Shown: positions 17,061-26,486 of the stretch, one piece after another | Position numbering within the stretch: position 1 is the first letter of the stretch | Layout: every line of letters starts with the position of its first letter | DNA from: JANXVY01 sp034408685 | Lineage (GTDB): Bacteria; Pseudomonadota; Alphaproteobacteria; Rhizobiales; Hyphomicrobiaceae | Length of the DNA stretch: 64,000 nucleotides | Assembly (NCBI GenBank): GCA_034408685.1 | Contig: JAWXCP010000059.1 | Coordinates: forward strand, 1-64,000 | Reading direction: 5' to 3' | Program-made: the position numbers and the translations under genes | Notes under the pieces: generated by a model | What the model was told of the DNA's origin: nothing | Seen by the model: the letters and a program-made list of their open reading frames with translations, nothing else | The model's database searches: none

Positions 17061-17732
17061 TCAGGCCTTCGCTTCGGCTTCAGCCCCGGCATCGGCTTCT
17101 GGCTCTGGCTCAGCTGTGAGCAGCGCGCGGGCTTGACCGATCCAATCGTCCTTCTCGATACGGCCGCTCATGTTGAGCACGTCCTCGATATTGGCGACAT
17201 CTTCGCCCGACAGGTTGGCAACCTGTTCGATCTTGATCAGGTTCATTTGCTTCAAACGAATGGCGAGTTCGGGCGAGATCGACTTGATCTGCGTCAGATC
17301 TTCGGCTTCACCTTTGGGCTTCTTGAAGCCCTTCCAGGCGGCGTTGAGCTTGCGCGCGCGAACATCCGTACGCTCGACGATACGGGCAGCCTTGCCGCGC
17401 AATTTTCGCAGATAGTAAAGTTTGGCGCGGCGGACTTTGCCGCGTCGGACCACTTCAATCTCAGCGACATATGGCGAATAAACTGGGAAGACGCGCTCGA
17501 CGCCTTCGCCGTACGAAATCTTGCGGACCGTAAAGCTCTCGTTGATGCCGCCACCCGAACGCGCAATGCACACGCCCTCATAGGCCTGTAAGCGGGTGGT
17601 GCGATCTTTACCTTCGCCTTCGATGACCTTGACCATGACTTTCAAGGTATCGCCGGGCTGAAATTCGGGGACGCCGCGCTTTTCCAGCACGGCATTCATC
17701 TGCTCGCGCTCGATTTGTTGGATAATGTTCAC
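17061..17732 (-). CDS. rplS: 50S ribosomal protein L19 with C-terminal helix-hairpin-helix extension
   Basis: Residues 1 to about 125 are a normal L19 (NIIQQIEREQM, FQPGDTLKVMVKVIEGEGKD, GGINESFTVRKISYGEGVER, RRAKLYYLRKLRGKAARI). L19 lies at the 30S-50S interface. Beyond this the protein runs on for ~100 residues: a linker (KPKGEAEDL), then a domain with the pattern IKSISPELAIRLKQMNLIKI...VANLSGEDVANIEDVLNM, like the helix-hairpin-helix units fused to ribosomal L21 in Alphaproteobacteria, and an acidic Ala/Glu tail. A GTG at 17732 gives the expected start. The usual rpsP-rimM-trmD neighbours are missing. Confidence 0.94.
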   Translation of the reverse strand: MNIIQQIEREQMNAVLEKRGVPEFQPGDTLKVMVKVIEGEGKDRTTRLQAYEGVCIARSGGGINESFTVRKISYGEGVERVFPVYSPYVAEIEVVRRGKVRRAKLYYLRKLRGKAARIVERTDVRARKLNAAWKGFKKPKGEAEDLTQIKSISPELAIRLKQMNLIKIEQVANLSGEDVANIEDVLNMSGRIEKDDWIGQARALLTAEPEPEADAGAEAEAKA

Positions 17733-17851
17733 GTCGCAGTCCTGTTGTTGTTTACGCCACCGGGTTGCAGCAATTGCCGCACCCAATTGGTCGGATTGTG
17801 AAACAGCAGAGGAGCGCGGCCGGTGGATGTTTGCCACCACGCTTCGCTCTT

Positions 17852-17908
17852 GCACCCAAATCGGGATCGTGCACCCAAATCGGGATCGCGCACCCAAATC
17901 GGGATCGC
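17852..17908. repeat. Three 19-bp tandem repeats
   Basis: Three units of GCACCCAAATCGGGATCGY start at 17852, 17871 and 17890. They lie 120 bp upstream of the rplS start, in its likely promoter or leader region. The 10-bp core AAATCGGGAT is also present in each 24-bp unit in the NUDIX gene 2.4 kb away. Confidence 0.92.
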
Positions 17909-18023
17909 GCCGCCTCGGTCAGCGGCACGAGTGCTCCGCATAATCCAGAAACCACGGCCTGTCGAGACCTCCGCAAACCTCCGCCGAGATCCCGGACGAC
18001 GCGACAATCTCGACCCAAGTTGA

Positions 18024-18066
18024 AAGGCTAGTGTAAAGGCTTGTGTAAAGGCTTGTGTAAAGGCTT
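18024..18066. repeat. Three 12-bp tandem repeats
   Basis: Units of GGCTWGTGTAAA repeat three times from about 18026, followed by a partial GGCTTTC. They lie ~190 bp upstream of the typA start and do not code. Confidence 0.88.
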
Positions 18067-18258
18067 TCGCGCCATCGCGTGCAAACCCATCGTCGCGTGA
18101 CCGTGACCTTGTTCGGCGCTCCAGGCGGCGATCTGAACGGTGCGACAAGTCCAGGTGGGACGGGTGTTACAAAACTGTGTTAGGACCGGCAGAAATCAAT
18201 CTTATTGCGGCGCAATACGTCTGCCGCACGGCCGATCACAGCCCTCTCTGGACCCGTC

Positions 18259-20088
18259 ATGAACCTTCGCAACATCGCCATTATTGCCCACGTTGACCAC
18301 GGTAAAACCACCCTCGTCGACGAGTTGCTGAAGCAGTCGGGCTCGTTCCGGGAAAACCAGAAAGTCGCCGAGCGGGCGATGGACAGCAACGATCTTGAGC
18401 GCGAACGCGGCATCACGATTTTGGCCAAGTGCACGTCGGTCGTGTGGAAAGACACCCGCATCAACATCATCGACACGCCAGGTCACGCCGATTTCGGCGG
18501 CGAGGTCGAGCGCATCTTGAACATGGTCGATGGCGTCGTTGTGCTCGTCGACGCATCCGAAGGTCCGCTGCCGCAAACCAAGTTCGTGCTGTCGAAGGCC
18601 CTGAAGCGTGGCCTCCGCCCGATCGTCGTCATCAACAAGATCGACCGTCCCGACGAGCGCCATCTCGACGTTTTGAACGAAATCTTCGACCTGATCGCTA
18701 ACCTCGACGCCACCGATGAGCAGCTCGACTTCCCAATTCTGTATGGCTCGGGCCGCAACGGCTGGATGGCTCTGTCACCCGAGGGGCCGAAGGAAAGCCT
18801 CGCGCCGATGTTCGATCTGGTGCTAGCCCACGTGCCGCCGCCGACCGTCCATGAGGGCCCGCTTCGCATCCTCGCGACCACGCTCGAAGCCGACGCATTC
18901 TTAGGCCGCATTCTGACCGGCCGCATCACCTCTGGCACCATCAAGCCGAACATGCCGGTAAAAGCGATCCGCCACGACGGCGGCCTCGTTGAAAACTTTC
19001 GCGTGTCGAAAGTCCTCGCTTTCCGCGGCCTTGACCGCGTGCCCGTCGAAGAAGCCAGCGCTGGCGAGATCGTCGCCATCGCCGGCATGAGCGAAGCGAC
19101 CGTCGCCGATACGATTTGCGATCTCTCGATAGAAATACCTCTGCCAGCCCAGCCGATTGATCCGCCGACGCTGTCGATGATGTTCCGCATCAACGACGGC
19201 CCGTTCGCTGGCCAAGAGGGTGACAAAGTCCAGAGCCGCGTCATCCGCGACCGCCTGCTGCGCGAATCCGAGCGCAACATTGCCATCAAGGTCGATGAGA
19301 GCGACGACAAGGATGCGTTCATGGTTTCAGGGCGCGGCGAACTTCAGCTCGCGATCCTGATCGAGAACATGCGCCGCGAAGGCTTTGAGCTTTCGGTGTC
19401 GCGTCCTCGCGTCGTCATGCAGGCCGATCCGGAGACGGGCGAAAAGCTCGAACCGATCGAGGAAACCATCATCGACGTCGATGACGGCCACACCGGCGTC
19501 GTCGTCCAGAAGTTGTCCGAGCGCAAAGGCGAATTGCGCGAGATGCGCCCCTCTGGCGGCGGCCGCACCCGCATGGTGTTCCTGGTCCCAACGCGCGGCC
19601 TGCTCGGCTACCAGAGCGAACTGCTGTCCGACACGCGCGGCACAGCCGTAATGAACCGCATCTTCCACGCTTATTCGCCATGGAAGGGCGAAATTCAGGG
19701 CCGCCGCACGGGCGTGCTGATCTCCAACGGCACCGGCGACGCGACCGCTTACTCGATCTTCAAGTTGCAGGATCGAGGTCCGTTCATGATCGGCGCCCAG
19801 GAGCGCGTCTACGAGGGCATGATCGTCGGCGAGCATACCCGCGACAACGACCTCGTCATCAACGTCGTCGAAGGCAAGAAGCTGACCAACGTGCGCGCAT
19901 CCGGCAAAGACGAAGCGCTGACGCTCGTCACGCCGCTCAAGATGACGTTGGAAAAAGCGATGAGCTACATCACCGACGACGAGCTCGTCGAGATCACGCC
20001 GGAGAACATCCGCCTCCGCAAGCGTTACCTAGATCCGCACGAGCGCAAGAAGAACGAGCGCAAGCGCGAGTCCGACACGGCCGCTTAA
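18259..20088 (+). CDS. typA: Translational GTPase TypA/BipA
   Basis: TypA is a ribosome-associated GTPase of the EF-G/LepA class involved in stress responses, cold growth and 50S assembly. The 609-residue protein has the P-loop AHVDHGKTT (about residues 9-17), switch I RERGITI, DTPGHADFGGEV, and NKIDRPDERH, followed by EF-G-like domains (GRGELQLAILIENMRREG) and the BipA-specific C-terminal domain (RGLLGYQSELLSDTRGTAVM and later MSYITDDELVEITPENIRLR). The start MNLRNIAI at 18259 is set by the family N terminus. Divergent from rplS. Confidence 0.97.
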   Translation: MNLRNIAIIAHVDHGKTTLVDELLKQSGSFRENQKVAERAMDSNDLERERGITILAKCTSVVWKDTRINIIDTPGHADFGGEVERILNMVDGVVVLVDASEGPLPQTKFVLSKALKRGLRPIVVINKIDRPDERHLDVLNEIFDLIANLDATDEQLDFPILYGSGRNGWMALSPEGPKESLAPMFDLVLAHVPPPTVHEGPLRILATTLEADAFLGRILTGRITSGTIKPNMPVKAIRHDGGLVENFRVSKVLAFRGLDRVPVEEASAGEIVAIAGMSEATVADTICDLSIEIPLPAQPIDPPTLSMMFRINDGPFAGQEGDKVQSRVIRDRLLRESERNIAIKVDESDDKDAFMVSGRGELQLAILIENMRREGFELSVSRPRVVMQADPETGEKLEPIEETIIDVDDGHTGVVVQKLSERKGELREMRPSGGGRTRMVFLVPTRGLLGYQSELLSDTRGTAVMNRIFHAYSPWKGEIQGRRTGVLISNGTGDATAYSIFKLQDRGPFMIGAQERVYEGMIVGEHTRDNDLVINVVEGKKLTNVRASGKDEALTLVTPLKMTLEKAMSYITDDELVEITPENIRLRKRYLDPHERKKNERKRESDTAA

Positions 20089-20103
20089 AGCGGAACTGCC
20101 GTA

Positions 20104-20163
20104 GACGCGACGACCAAGTACGCGACAACCAAGGACGCGACAACCCAGGACGCGACAACCAAG
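20104..20163. repeat. Four 15-bp tandem repeats
   Basis: Four units of approximately KACGCGACAACCMAG (20104, 20119, 20134, 20149) begin 16 bp after the typA stop codon, between it and the convergent helicase gene. No intrinsic terminator hairpin is evident in this gap. Confidence 0.92.
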
Positions 20164-20248
20164 TCATCCCGATTGTTTGGTCATCGCGTCGATCATCACC
20201 CGGCGGCACGCGGAGAATGCGCACCGCCGGTAACCCGATGGCAGCAAC

Positions 20249-22405
<2,157 letters not shown>

Positions 22406-22797
22406 AAAAGTTCTCTCCGTGGGCGTCGTCAATTGACGGCAGGTTGTATGGCCTGCGAGCCCATGCGGGGCGCGGAGGCGCGGCGGTCTGGTGAAAGAGC
22501 GCTGTCTTTTCGAGGGAAAGCCGCAAAAGTGCACGGGTATCAATGCGGACTCAAAGCCTGCATAAAACCGGCGGCGGCGGAACTCTGACGCCCTCGACCA
22601 CGACATTCGCGGTACGGGAGCCTGCGCTCGATCCCAGATGGCCTGCCACAAATAAGTAAACGCTTCAACAACAACATTTACGGTGCGGCTGCGACCCGGT
22701 GGACAAACGCCGATTTTGCCCTAACCCACGCAGCCAGGAATCAAGTTCATCAAAATAATGGCCACAGGCCACAGGCCACAATAGAGGAGTTTACGTC
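22406..22797. other. 392-bp intergenic region between helicase and the panD operon
   Basis: This holds the helicase leader and the promoter of the NTF2-fold gene. No gene is supported. Three 7-bp direct repeats of GGCCACA (22760-22780) sit immediately before the AGAGGAG ribosome binding site (22783-22789) of the first gene of the panD operon. Confidence 0.55.
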
Positions 22798-23229
22798 ATG
22801 ACGGACGCCGCAGAAAGCACCGCCCGGCAAGCAACAGCCGCCCTGATCCGCCGCTATTTCGACGCCTTCAACAGCGGCGACAGCGATGGAATGCTCGCCT
22901 GCCTCGCGTCGGACGTGATCCATGATGTCAACCAGGGCGAGCGCCGTCACGGCATCGAGAAATTCCGCGCCTTCAACGCCCGCATGACGCACCATTACCA
23001 GGAGCGCCTGGACAACATCGCGGTCATGGTCAGCCGCGACGGCGAACGCGCCGCTGCAGAGTTCAACGTGAATGGCGCCTACCTCAAAACCGACGAAGGC
23101 TTGCCCGCTGCAAACGGCCAAACCTATGTGCTGCCGGCCGGAACATTCTTCGTTGTCCGCGACGGCAAAATCGCCCGCGTGACGACCTACTACAACCTCA
23201 CCGACTGGATCATGCAGGTTTCAGCCTGA
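22798..23229 (+). CDS. NTF2-fold protein, ketosteroid isomerase-related
   Basis: The 143-residue protein has the NTF2/SnoaL-like layout: an N-terminal helix pair ending LIRRYFDAFNSGDSDGMLAC, then LASDVIHDVNQGERRHGIEK and a C-terminal curved sheet (FVVRDGKIARVTTYYNLTDW). It resembles the ketosteroid isomerase-related family (TIGR02096) of unknown function. A strong AGAGGAG lies 9 bp upstream. It is the first gene of a four-gene operon; its stop overlaps the panD start (TGATG). The NTF2 cavity usually binds a small hydrophobic or cyclic ligand, but the substrate is unknown. Confidence 0.88.
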   Translation: MTDAAESTARQATAALIRRYFDAFNSGDSDGMLACLASDVIHDVNQGERRHGIEKFRAFNARMTHHYQERLDNIAVMVSRDGERAAAEFNVNGAYLKTDEGLPAANGQTYVLPAGTFFVVRDGKIARVTTYYNLTDWIMQVSA

Positions 23230-23588
23230 TGCTGCTGACAATGCTCAAGTGCAAGTTGCACCGCGTCGTCGTGACGGAGTGCGACTTGCATTATGAAGGC
23301 TCGATCTCGATCGACGAGACGCTGATCGAGGCCGCCGGCCTACTGATCAACGAGCGCGTCGAAATCTACAATATCGACAACGGCGAGCGCTTCGCGACCT
23401 ATGTCATTGTGGGCGCGCGCGGCTCGGGCGCGATCGGCCTTAACGGCGCTGCGGCCCGCAAAGCCTGCGTGGGGGACAAGCTTATCATCTGCGCCTACGC
23501 GGCGATGGATGAAGCTGAAGCGAGGAAGCACGAACCAAAAATCGTGATTTGCACCGCCAAGAATAAAATCGAAAAGAAAAAGAAATGA
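23229..23588 (+). CDS. panD: Aspartate 1-decarboxylase PanD
   Basis: PanD makes beta-alanine from L-aspartate using a pyruvoyl group formed by self-cleavage. The 119-residue proprotein keeps the key residues at their usual positions: Lys9, His11, Tyr22, the Gly24-Ser25 cleavage site in HYEGSISID, Arg54, Thr57-Tyr58 (GERFATY) and Asn72 (LNGAAA). The start at 23229 gives this standard numbering. The C terminus ends in a Lys-rich stretch (NKIEKKKK) not typical of the family. Unlike the usual panB/panC context, it sits between an NTF2-fold gene and a GNAT gene, overlapping both. Confidence 0.95.
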   Translation: MLLTMLKCKLHRVVVTECDLHYEGSISIDETLIEAAGLLINERVEIYNIDNGERFATYVIVGARGSGAIGLNGAAARKACVGDKLIICAYAAMDEAEARKHEPKIVICTAKNKIEKKKK

Positions 23589-24211
23589 CGGATGCCATAA
23601 GCTCGACCGGCGCGCTGCCGACCCCACTGCACGTTGAAGCCCTTTCCGGGGTGGCGCTGACGCCAGCCTTGCCCGAACTGGCTCGCCTGAGGATCGAGGT
23701 CTTCCGCGACTTCCCGTATCTCTACGACGGAACAATTGAATACGAGCAGGCCTACCTGACCAAGTTCGCCGCCGCATATGGCGCCGTTTGCGTCATCGCC
23801 AGCGACAACGGCCGCATTATCGGCGCGTCGACAGGCGGACCACTGCTGTCGATCGATCCAAGCTTCGCCGCCGCCTTTGAAGCCAACGGATACGAACCGA
23901 GGTCTCTGTTCTATTGCAGCGAGAGCGTGCTGCAAAAAGGCTATCGCGGACGCGGCCTCGGCCACGCGTTCTTCGATCTGCGCGAGGCCCACGCCCACAA
24001 ACTCGGCGGCTTTACCCACGCGACGTTCGCATCCGTCGTGCGGCCCGCCGATCATCCACTGCGCCCGCCAAACTATCAGCCACTCGATGCTTTCTGGACA
24101 AAGCGGGGCTACAAACGCGCTGATGGCATCACAGGCACCTATGCCTGGACCGACATCGACCAGACCACTGAAACGGAAAAGACCATGCAGTTCTGGATCA
24201 AGGAGCTTTAG
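23585..24211 (+). CDS. GNAT family N-acetyltransferase
   Basis: The 208-residue protein has a GNAT acetyl-CoA-binding motif A (YCSESVLQKGYRGRGLGHAF, with the QxxGxG/A-like turn) and an N-terminal region LARLRIEVFRDFPYLYDGT. It overlaps panD by 4 bp (ATGA) and is followed 3 bp later by the nitrilase-family gene. It could acetylate an amine made by the pathway. In E. coli a GNAT-fold protein (PanZ/PanM) triggers PanD maturation, so a maturation role is also possible; that is inference from position only, and this protein is longer than PanZ. Confidence 0.88.
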   Translation: MTDAISSTGALPTPLHVEALSGVALTPALPELARLRIEVFRDFPYLYDGTIEYEQAYLTKFAAAYGAVCVIASDNGRIIGASTGGPLLSIDPSFAAAFEANGYEPRSLFYCSESVLQKGYRGRGLGHAFFDLREAHAHKLGGFTHATFASVVRPADHPLRPPNYQPLDAFWTKRGYKRADGITGTYAWTDIDQTTETEKTMQFWIKEL

Positions 24212-24214
24212 CCA

Positions 24215-25144
24215 GTGGCAAACTCCGCTCCCCGAAAACTTGTCATCAGTGCGGCTCAATACCCGATCGGTGAGCCCGCAACGCTCGCCGAGTGGGAGGA
24301 CAAGATCCGCTCGTGGGTCGCTGATGGCGCCGCAACGGGTGCTCAACTGCTGGTATTTCCCGAGTATGCCGCGATCGAACAGGCCGCAGCTTTCGGCCCG
24401 TCCATCTCCAGCGACCTTGCCAAAACTTTGACAGCCGTCGCCGACGAAGCCGAGCGGCGCGTTGCGCTTCATGTCGACCTCGCCCGTCAGCATGGCGTCC
24501 ACATTCTCGTCGGCTCAGGCCCGGCGCGGAACGCCGACGGCCGCTATGTCAACGCCGCGCAACTCGTGACGCCAGATGGGCACGTCGGCGTCCAAGACAA
24601 GATCATCATGACGCCGTTCGAGCGCGATTGGGGCATCGTACCGAGTGGACCACTGCGCGTTTTCGAAACGGCGATCGGCACCATCGGCATAGCCATCTGC
24701 TACGACTGCGAGTTCCCGTTGCTGGTCCGCGCCTTGGCCGAAGCCGGCGCCGAATTGCTTTTGGTCCCGTCGTGCACCGAACGCGTGTCGGGGTTCCATC
24801 GCATCCGCGCCGGTGCCGCTGCACGCGCGCTTGAAAACACGATCGCCGTCGTAACGTCCCCCACTGTCGGCGACGCCCTATGGTCACCCGCCGTCGACCG
24901 TAACGAGGGTTCGGCCTGCGTTCTGGTGCCGCCAGACGCACTGTTGTCTGACACCGGAACCCTGGCCGAAGGACCGCTCAGCGCGCCGCAATGGGTGACG
25001 GCCGAGATCGACTTCGCCCGGCTGAGAAAGTTGAAAACATCCGGAGAGATGCGCAACTACGCCGACTGGTCGAACCAGCCCGGCGTCACTAACGCGGCGT
25101 CGATAGCGGCCCCCGCCACCGTCAAACGCGTCCGGCTGTGCTGA
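24215..25144 (+). CDS. Carbon-nitrogen hydrolase (nitrilase superfamily)
   Basis: The 309-residue enzyme has the nitrilase-superfamily catalytic triad: Glu at about 50 (LLVFPEYAA), Lys at about 129 (GVQDKIIMTPFERD) and Cys at about 162 (IAICYDCEFP). Members hydrolyse amides, carbamoyl groups or nitriles. The ICYD-type cysteine motif favours an amidase or N-carbamoyl hydrolase over a true nitrilase. GTG start at 24215 with AGGAG 9 bp upstream. As last gene of the operon with PanD it may act on a beta-alanine-derived amide or ureido compound; this is inference. Confidence 0.9.
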   Translation: MANSAPRKLVISAAQYPIGEPATLAEWEDKIRSWVADGAATGAQLLVFPEYAAIEQAAAFGPSISSDLAKTLTAVADEAERRVALHVDLARQHGVHILVGSGPARNADGRYVNAAQLVTPDGHVGVQDKIIMTPFERDWGIVPSGPLRVFETAIGTIGIAICYDCEFPLLVRALAEAGAELLLVPSCTERVSGFHRIRAGAAARALENTIAVVTSPTVGDALWSPAVDRNEGSACVLVPPDALLSDTGTLAEGPLSAPQWVTAEIDFARLRKLKTSGEMRNYADWSNQPGVTNAASIAAPATVKRVRLC

Positions 25145-25160
25145 CGCTTGCCACAAAACA

Positions 25161-25194
25161 AAAGTGGCCACTGGAAACACCCAGCGGCCACTTC
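25161..25194. terminator. Bidirectional intrinsic terminator
   Basis: Stem AAGTGGCC (25162-25169) / GGCCACTT (25186-25193), extended inward by CTGG/CCAG-type pairing, 17 bp after the hydrolase stop. The U-tract is short on both strands. It separates the panD operon from the convergent membrane-protein gene. Confidence 0.75.
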
Positions 25195-25238
25195 ATATGT
25201 CGACGATGACCGTCACGATATCGACAGTCGAGCGTCAG

Positions 25239-25796
25239 TTACGCCTCGGTGCGGCGACCCAGCACACCAGCCTGCGACCCGATCCAGTGAATCGCAAGCA
25301 GCGACACAAATGCAACCGCATTGACCAATCCATATTCGGCAACAATCCGCGCAGAGAAGGCAAGATCGGTCGCTGGCAGCACGATCCGCGCAGCAAACAA
25401 CACCGCTTCATAAGCGGCGTAGGCCATCACGAGTACAGCACACGCTTTGATGGCGTAATGCCGTGATGCGAGCGCATTGCGCGCAGCTTCGCCAGCGAAC
25501 ACGGCCGCCACCGCGCCAAGCCCGATCATCGCGCCCCAGCCGTAGCTTTGGGCCTCATTGGGGTACCCGAGCACGGTGTAGCCGAGCACTTGGTTGATCG
25601 CCCACGCCAAGCCGACGAGCGTCAGCGCTTCACTGCGGCGCATCTCCATCACGCCGATGGCTGCAAGAGCCGCGAACGGCAACACGCACTGCAACTTCAG
25701 GCTCAACGCGACGCTGGCGACGGCGATAACGGCGACCCACATCCAGTGACCAGACTTGAGCTGGCCAGATGTCGTGCCTCGAATTTCATTCTGCAT
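25239..25796 (-). CDS. Integral membrane protein of unknown function
   Basis: The 185-residue protein is largely hydrophobic, with about five or six membrane segments (for example WVAVIAVASVALSLKLQCVL, AALAAIGVMEM, LVGLAWAINQVLGYTVLGYP, AMIGLGAVAAVFAG, ACAVLVMAYAAYEAVLF). I do not recognise the family. It is transcribed away from the cobalamin riboswitch and its genes, so a link to B12 or cobalt uptake is possible by location only. Confidence 0.75.
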   Translation of the reverse strand: MQNEIRGTTSGQLKSGHWMWVAVIAVASVALSLKLQCVLPFAALAAIGVMEMRRSEALTLVGLAWAINQVLGYTVLGYPNEAQSYGWGAMIGLGAVAAVFAGEAARNALASRHYAIKACAVLVMAYAAYEAVLFAARIVLPATDLAFSARIVAEYGLVNAVAFVSLLAIHWIGSQAGVLGRRTEA

Positions 25797-26002
25797 CTCA
25801 AGTCATCTCTCGATTGGGTTCCGCGCCCGATGCGCGTCATCCCCCGCTTTTCGCAAGTGCGACGGCGGCCTTCAAGCGCGAAATTGCCGATCGGAGAAAT
25901 TAGAACGCGCTCGCCTTGCCGACCTCGTGCGCAAATCTATGGAGCCGATGTTGCACAATCAGATCATTGACAGACCACGGTGCCCATGCGTCATTGATGA
26001 GG

Positions 26003-26222
26003 TGAAGGTCTTCAGTCGGTCTCCGGGCTGCTGAAGTGAAAAGGGAACGCGGTGCGACGGGGAACCTCGAATGTGGGGCGATCTTTCTAAACCGCGGCTG
26101 CCCCCGCAACTGTAAGCGGCGAGTTGACTGCGCACATGCCACTGGCTGCCTCGGGTTTTCACCCGCGACAACCGGGAAGGCCGCAGGAAACGTTTGAGCC
26201 GCAAGCCAGGAGACCTGCCTTC
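26003..26222 (+). promoter_or_regulatory. Cobalamin (adenosylcobalamin) riboswitch
   Basis: All main conserved blocks of the cobalamin riboswitch are present in order: AGGGAACGCGGTGCG (26042-26056), the GCGGCTGCCCCCGCAACTGT block with TAAGCGGCGAG (26094-26122), ATGCCACTGG (26137-26146), ACCGGGAAGGCCGC (26171-26184) and the B12 box AGCCAGGAGACCTGCC (26204-26219). It lies upstream of the TonB-dependent receptor and should reduce expression of that gene and the following BtuF-like and cobU genes when cobalamin is plentiful. About 265 nt separate its end from the receptor's start codon, room for an expression platform I could not resolve. Confidence 0.96.
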
Positions 26223-26486
26223 ACAAGCAGCCCATCTACCGTGCGTGGGGCGCGGCGGAGCGAAGCATGAGTCCGAGCGGTCGGGTCGTTTACCCCGGTC
26301 GCGCGACACCCATCGTAGCGGCGGCACATGGACCAACCGGCGGAGCAATTCGCCGGACATGGGCGGCCGCCTCATTGCGTTCGCCAGCCGTCGGAGCCCG
26401 TTGCGAAACCACACGTTTCGCGGCCAGCACCAGTGCGTCGCATGTCCGGCGTTTCGAGCTCTGCCCCTTGCACATCGGGGCCGAAA

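Larger units (their letters stand above)
17733..18258. other. 526-bp intergenic region between rplS and typA
   Basis: The divergent promoters of rplS and typA should lie here. I see no gene. It contains two sets of tandem repeats (19-bp units at 17852-17908 and 12-bp units at 18024-18066) described separately. No tRNA-like or riboswitch-like fold was recognised. Confidence 0.55.

Noticed and set aside
17733..17897. N-terminal extension of L19 upstream of the GTG at 17732
   Set aside because: It reads through the 19-bp repeats and is not similar to any L19; the normal L19 N terminus begins at the GTG.
26328..26486. Longer start for the TonB-dependent receptor
   Set aside because: The upstream in-frame part follows the riboswitch, has no signal-peptide character, and the signal peptide begins at the ATG at 26487.
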